From Phycisphaerae bacterium (lineage in GTDB: Bacteria > Planctomycetota > Phycisphaerae > UBA1845), in assembly GCA_029260115.1 (NCBI GenBank), contig JAJDDW010000026.1:45947-109946 (forward strand): 64,000 bases of DNA. Reading direction: 5' to 3'. The notes below the pieces were generated by a model. The model worked only from the letters and a program-made list of their open reading frames with translations, was not told the origin of the DNA and searched no databases. The translations under genes and the position numbers were made by a program. This document shows positions 61,836 through 64,000 of the stretch, piece by piece (position 1 is the stretch's first letter; each line of letters begins with the position of its first letter).

Positions 61836-64000
61836 ATGACATCGAACAAAGACAATTACAACGCTGATGACTCACCGCGAAATCTCGCTGATTACGCGCG
61901 TAACCAGGTTGGCGAAGCGAAGCGCGTAGACAACAACGTGGACGCCTCACTTCAAGATATCTCCCCAGCCGCTCCAAAAAATGTAGGCCCTTATCGTATC
62001 CTTGAAGCCTTAGGCGAAGGCGGTATGGGCATTGTGTATCTTGCCGAACAAACACAACCCATTCGTAGACGCGTAGCGCTCAAGCTCATTAAACCTGGCA
62101 TGGATAGCCGACAGGTCTTAGCACGATTCAATGCAGAGCGACAAGCCCTCGCCCTGATGAACCATCCTAACATAGCCAAGGTTTTGGATGTTGGCGCAAC
62201 AGAGCTTGGACGCCCGTATTTTGTGATGGAATATGTACCAGGGCTTCCGATCACGGAATACTGCGACAAACACCAAGTCGATATGAATGGACGCCTTGAC
62301 CTATTCATGCAAGCATGCCATGCGGTTCAACATGCCCATCAAAAGGCCATCATTCACCGCGACATCAAACCAAGCAATATACTCGTGACCGTACAGGATA
62401 ATACCGCCCTTCCCAAAGTGATTGACTTCGGTGTGGCTAAGGCTACCCAACAGAGTTTGACAGAAAACACGCTCTTTACTGAACAAGGGCAACTTGTTGG
62501 CACGCCTGAGTATATGAGTCCCGAGCAAGCAGAGATGACGGGATTGGATGTTGATACGCGGACAGATATTTACTCTTTGGGCGTTGTTCTATACGAACTG
62601 CTGGTAGGCGCTCTGCCATTCGAACCTTCTACACTACGGCAGGCAGGATTCGCAGAAATCCAGCGTATCATACGTGAACAGGACCCCTCAAAACCCAGTA
62701 CACGGCTGAGTAGCCTAGGAGGCGAAAGTGGTTCGGTAGCTAAACGTCGACGTACAAATATATCGTCGTTAGTTAAACAGCTTAGAGGTGATCTCGATTG
62801 GATCATTATGAAGGCCCTCGATAAGGACCGCACGCGGCGCTACGAAACAGCATCTGATTTTGCGGCTGATATTCTACGGTACTTAAGCGACGAGCCGGTT
62901 CTAGCAGGTCCGCCAAGCTCGGGCTATCGCATGAGTAAATTCGTACGGCGCAACCGGAGAGGCGTAGTCGCTGCTAGTGTTTTGCTTTTTGTTTTGCTGG
63001 CGGGAATCACTGGCACGACATGGGCCATGCTCTGGGCGTTTAATGAAAAAGAACGGGCCAACGAATCGGCTTTGGCAGAGCTTCTCGCCAAGACAGACGC
63101 CCAACAGAAAACAGAAGAACTCAAAACTGTAACCAACTTTCAGGCATCGATGCTTGCTGACATCGACACCGAAGCAACTGGGCTTGGGATTATTGAAATT
63201 GTCACTGAAAGTGTGAGAAAAACCTTAAGCACGCGCGGCGAATCTCCGGATGACATCGATGTGTCGCTCGCAACCTTGGCGGAATTGCTCAAGGACGTCA
63301 ACGCAACAAATATCGCCGTGGCAGTCGTTGATAAACATGTGCTTGTGCTTGCTGTTGCCGCTATAGAAAATGAATTCTCTGATCAGCCGTTGGTGCAGGC
63401 CTCACTCCATCAAACGGTTTCAGAAACATATGCGGAACTTGGTTTGTACGAATCAGCTATGCCATTGCAGCAAAATGCTCTTAAGACCCGTCGTCACATT
63501 CTAGGCGACGACGACCGGGATACGTTGGAATCGATCGCTAATATGGGCGACTTACATATGCGTATGGGGAAATTCGAAGACGCCGAGCCCTTATTCCGCG
63601 AGGCCTTGAAGGGCCGTCGCAACGTCCTTAGAGACGACCACCGGGACACGCGCATGTCGAACACAAATTTGGGCTTATTACTCAAAAAGATGGGTAGGAT
63701 CAGGGAAGCTGAGACTTACCTCACTGAGGCCGTGGAGGACAATCGTCGCATACTAGGCGACGATCACCCGGATACACGTGAATCGATCATTAATATGAAA
63801 GGAGTCCGCATACATTCTCCCCCCCCCCCGGACGGGGTGATTCGCATCTCCCGGCCTATGATGCAGGGCGTGGACGGACGACTCTACAACCCACCTGAAT
63901 ACGACCGCCCGGGCACAGGCAAGTCGAATATAAATAAGGGCAAACAACTCGCAAGGATGGGCAGGTTCGTGGAAGCAGCAGCATACCTCACCAAGGCCGT
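61836..64000 (+). CDS. Transmembrane Ser/Thr protein kinase with TPR domain (copy 2, runs off the window)
   Basis: The frame from ATG 61836 stays open to the last base (at least 721 residues). It copies the previous gene closely: GEGGMGIVYLA, HRDIKPSN, DFGVAKA, the same membrane helix and the same first TPRs. DNA identity is very high over ~61980-63780, with stretches of 50-100 identical bases. Differences concentrate in the N-terminal ~45 residues and in the TPR part. A run of 11 C at 63819-63829 lies in frame and replaces a Gly/Asn segment of copy 1 with prolines. Confidence 0.9.
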   Translation, partial: MTSNKDNYNADDSPRNLADYARNQVGEAKRVDNNVDASLQDISPAAPKNVGPYRILEALGEGGMGIVYLAEQTQPIRRRVALKLIKPGMDSRQVLARFNAERQALALMNHPNIAKVLDVGATELGRPYFVMEYVPGLPITEYCDKHQVDMNGRLDLFMQACHAVQHAHQKAIIHRDIKPSNILVTVQDNTALPKVIDFGVAKATQQSLTENTLFTEQGQLVGTPEYMSPEQAEMTGLDVDTRTDIYSLGVVLYELLVGALPFEPSTLRQAGFAEIQRIIREQDPSKPSTRLSSLGGESGSVAKRRRTNISSLVKQLRGDLDWIIMKALDKDRTRRYETASDFAADILRYLSDEPVLAGPPSSGYRMSKFVRRNRRGVVAASVLLFVLLAGITGTTWAMLWAFNEKERANESALAELLAKTDAQQKTEELKTVTNFQASMLADIDTEATGLGIIEIVTESVRKTLSTRGESPDDIDVSLATLAELLKDVNATNIAVAVVDKHVLVLAVAAIENEFSDQPLVQASLHQTVSETYAELGLYESAMPLQQNALKTRRHILGDDDRDTLESIANMGDLHMRMGKFEDAEPLFREALKGRRNVLRDDHRDTRMSNTNLGLLLKKMGRIREAETYLTEAVEDNRRILGDDHPDTRESIINMKGVRIHSPPPPDGVIRISRPMMQGVDGRLYNPPEYDRPGTGKSNINKGKQLARMGRFVEAAAYLTKA
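63819..63829. repeat. Poly-C tract (11 C) inside the second kinase gene
   Basis: Eleven consecutive C followed by G. The frame is open on both sides with the present length. Copy 1 has no such tract at the aligned place. A one-base change would shift the frame in the TPR region, so it is a slippage or assembly-error candidate. Confidence 0.85.

Noticed and set aside
49000..64000. A third copy of the ssrA-derived att core for the second element
   Set aside because: No further GGGTTCGATTCCCCCC-type sequence was found to the right in the window, so the right end of the second element is left open.
1..64000. CRISPR arrays
   Set aside because: No regularly spaced identical repeats with unique spacers were seen; the repetitive stretches are protein-coding FG-GAP, beta-helix or TPR units.

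Overview
The window comes from a planctomycete, most likely of the Phycisphaerae type. This rests on the secreted proteins with C-terminal dockerin-like 'D.D.D..VDL.DF' repeats, the tandem Ser/Thr kinases with TPR tails next to an ECF sigma factor, the large FG-GAP and beta-helix surface proteins, and the style of the integrases. It is family-level recognition, not a species call.

Layout. (1) 1-5515 is chromosomal backbone: the end of rsgA, a UspA-like protein with an ArsB/NhaD-type transporter, and a convergent pair made of a methyltransferase and a WaaP-like kinase fused to an SCP2 domain. (2) 5956-6309 is a one-piece tmRNA gene (ssrA). Its 3' end is a 29-bp sequence repeated exactly at 49140-49168. 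(3) 6281-49168 is therefore read as a ~42.9 kb integrated element (E1). Its left end holds a tyrosine integrase, a primase-helicase, an AlpA/excisionase-like HTH gene and several small regulators (6.2-16 kb). Next comes a co-directional defence block (16.2-27.2 kb): a DUF4143 ATPase, HerA, SIR2, a type III-like Mod, a small unknown protein and Res. A K+-channel-like gene lies just beyond. Cargo follows: two very large secreted proteins (29.4-37.9 kb), IS debris, a group II intron, and a signalling set (HDOD regulator, HD-GYP regulator, large hybrid histidine kinase; 41-48 kb). (4) From 49168 a second tyrosine integrase and a replication cassette (HTH, small protein, zinc ribbon, archaeo-eukaryotic-type primase) suggest a second element stacked behind the first. 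An intact IS lies in it. (5) 54.6-64 kb carries a secreted lipoprotein with VCBS repeats, an ECF sigma factor, and two near-identical kinase-TPR genes in tandem. The second kinase runs off the window and contains a run of 11 C.

The most striking observation is that the E1 integrase gene appears to span its own attachment site. In the integrated state its reading frame runs through the 29-bp core into ssrA and stops there. The sequence left of the right-hand core continues the same frame for 93 codons, so in the excised circle the integrase would carry a longer tail, which integration moves 43 kb away. The second is the operon-like arrangement of a complete type III-like restriction-modification set with SIR2-HerA, which would couple DNA cleavage to a presumed NAD+-depleting abortive response. 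All functions are inferred from sequence motifs read by eye; no database search was run.
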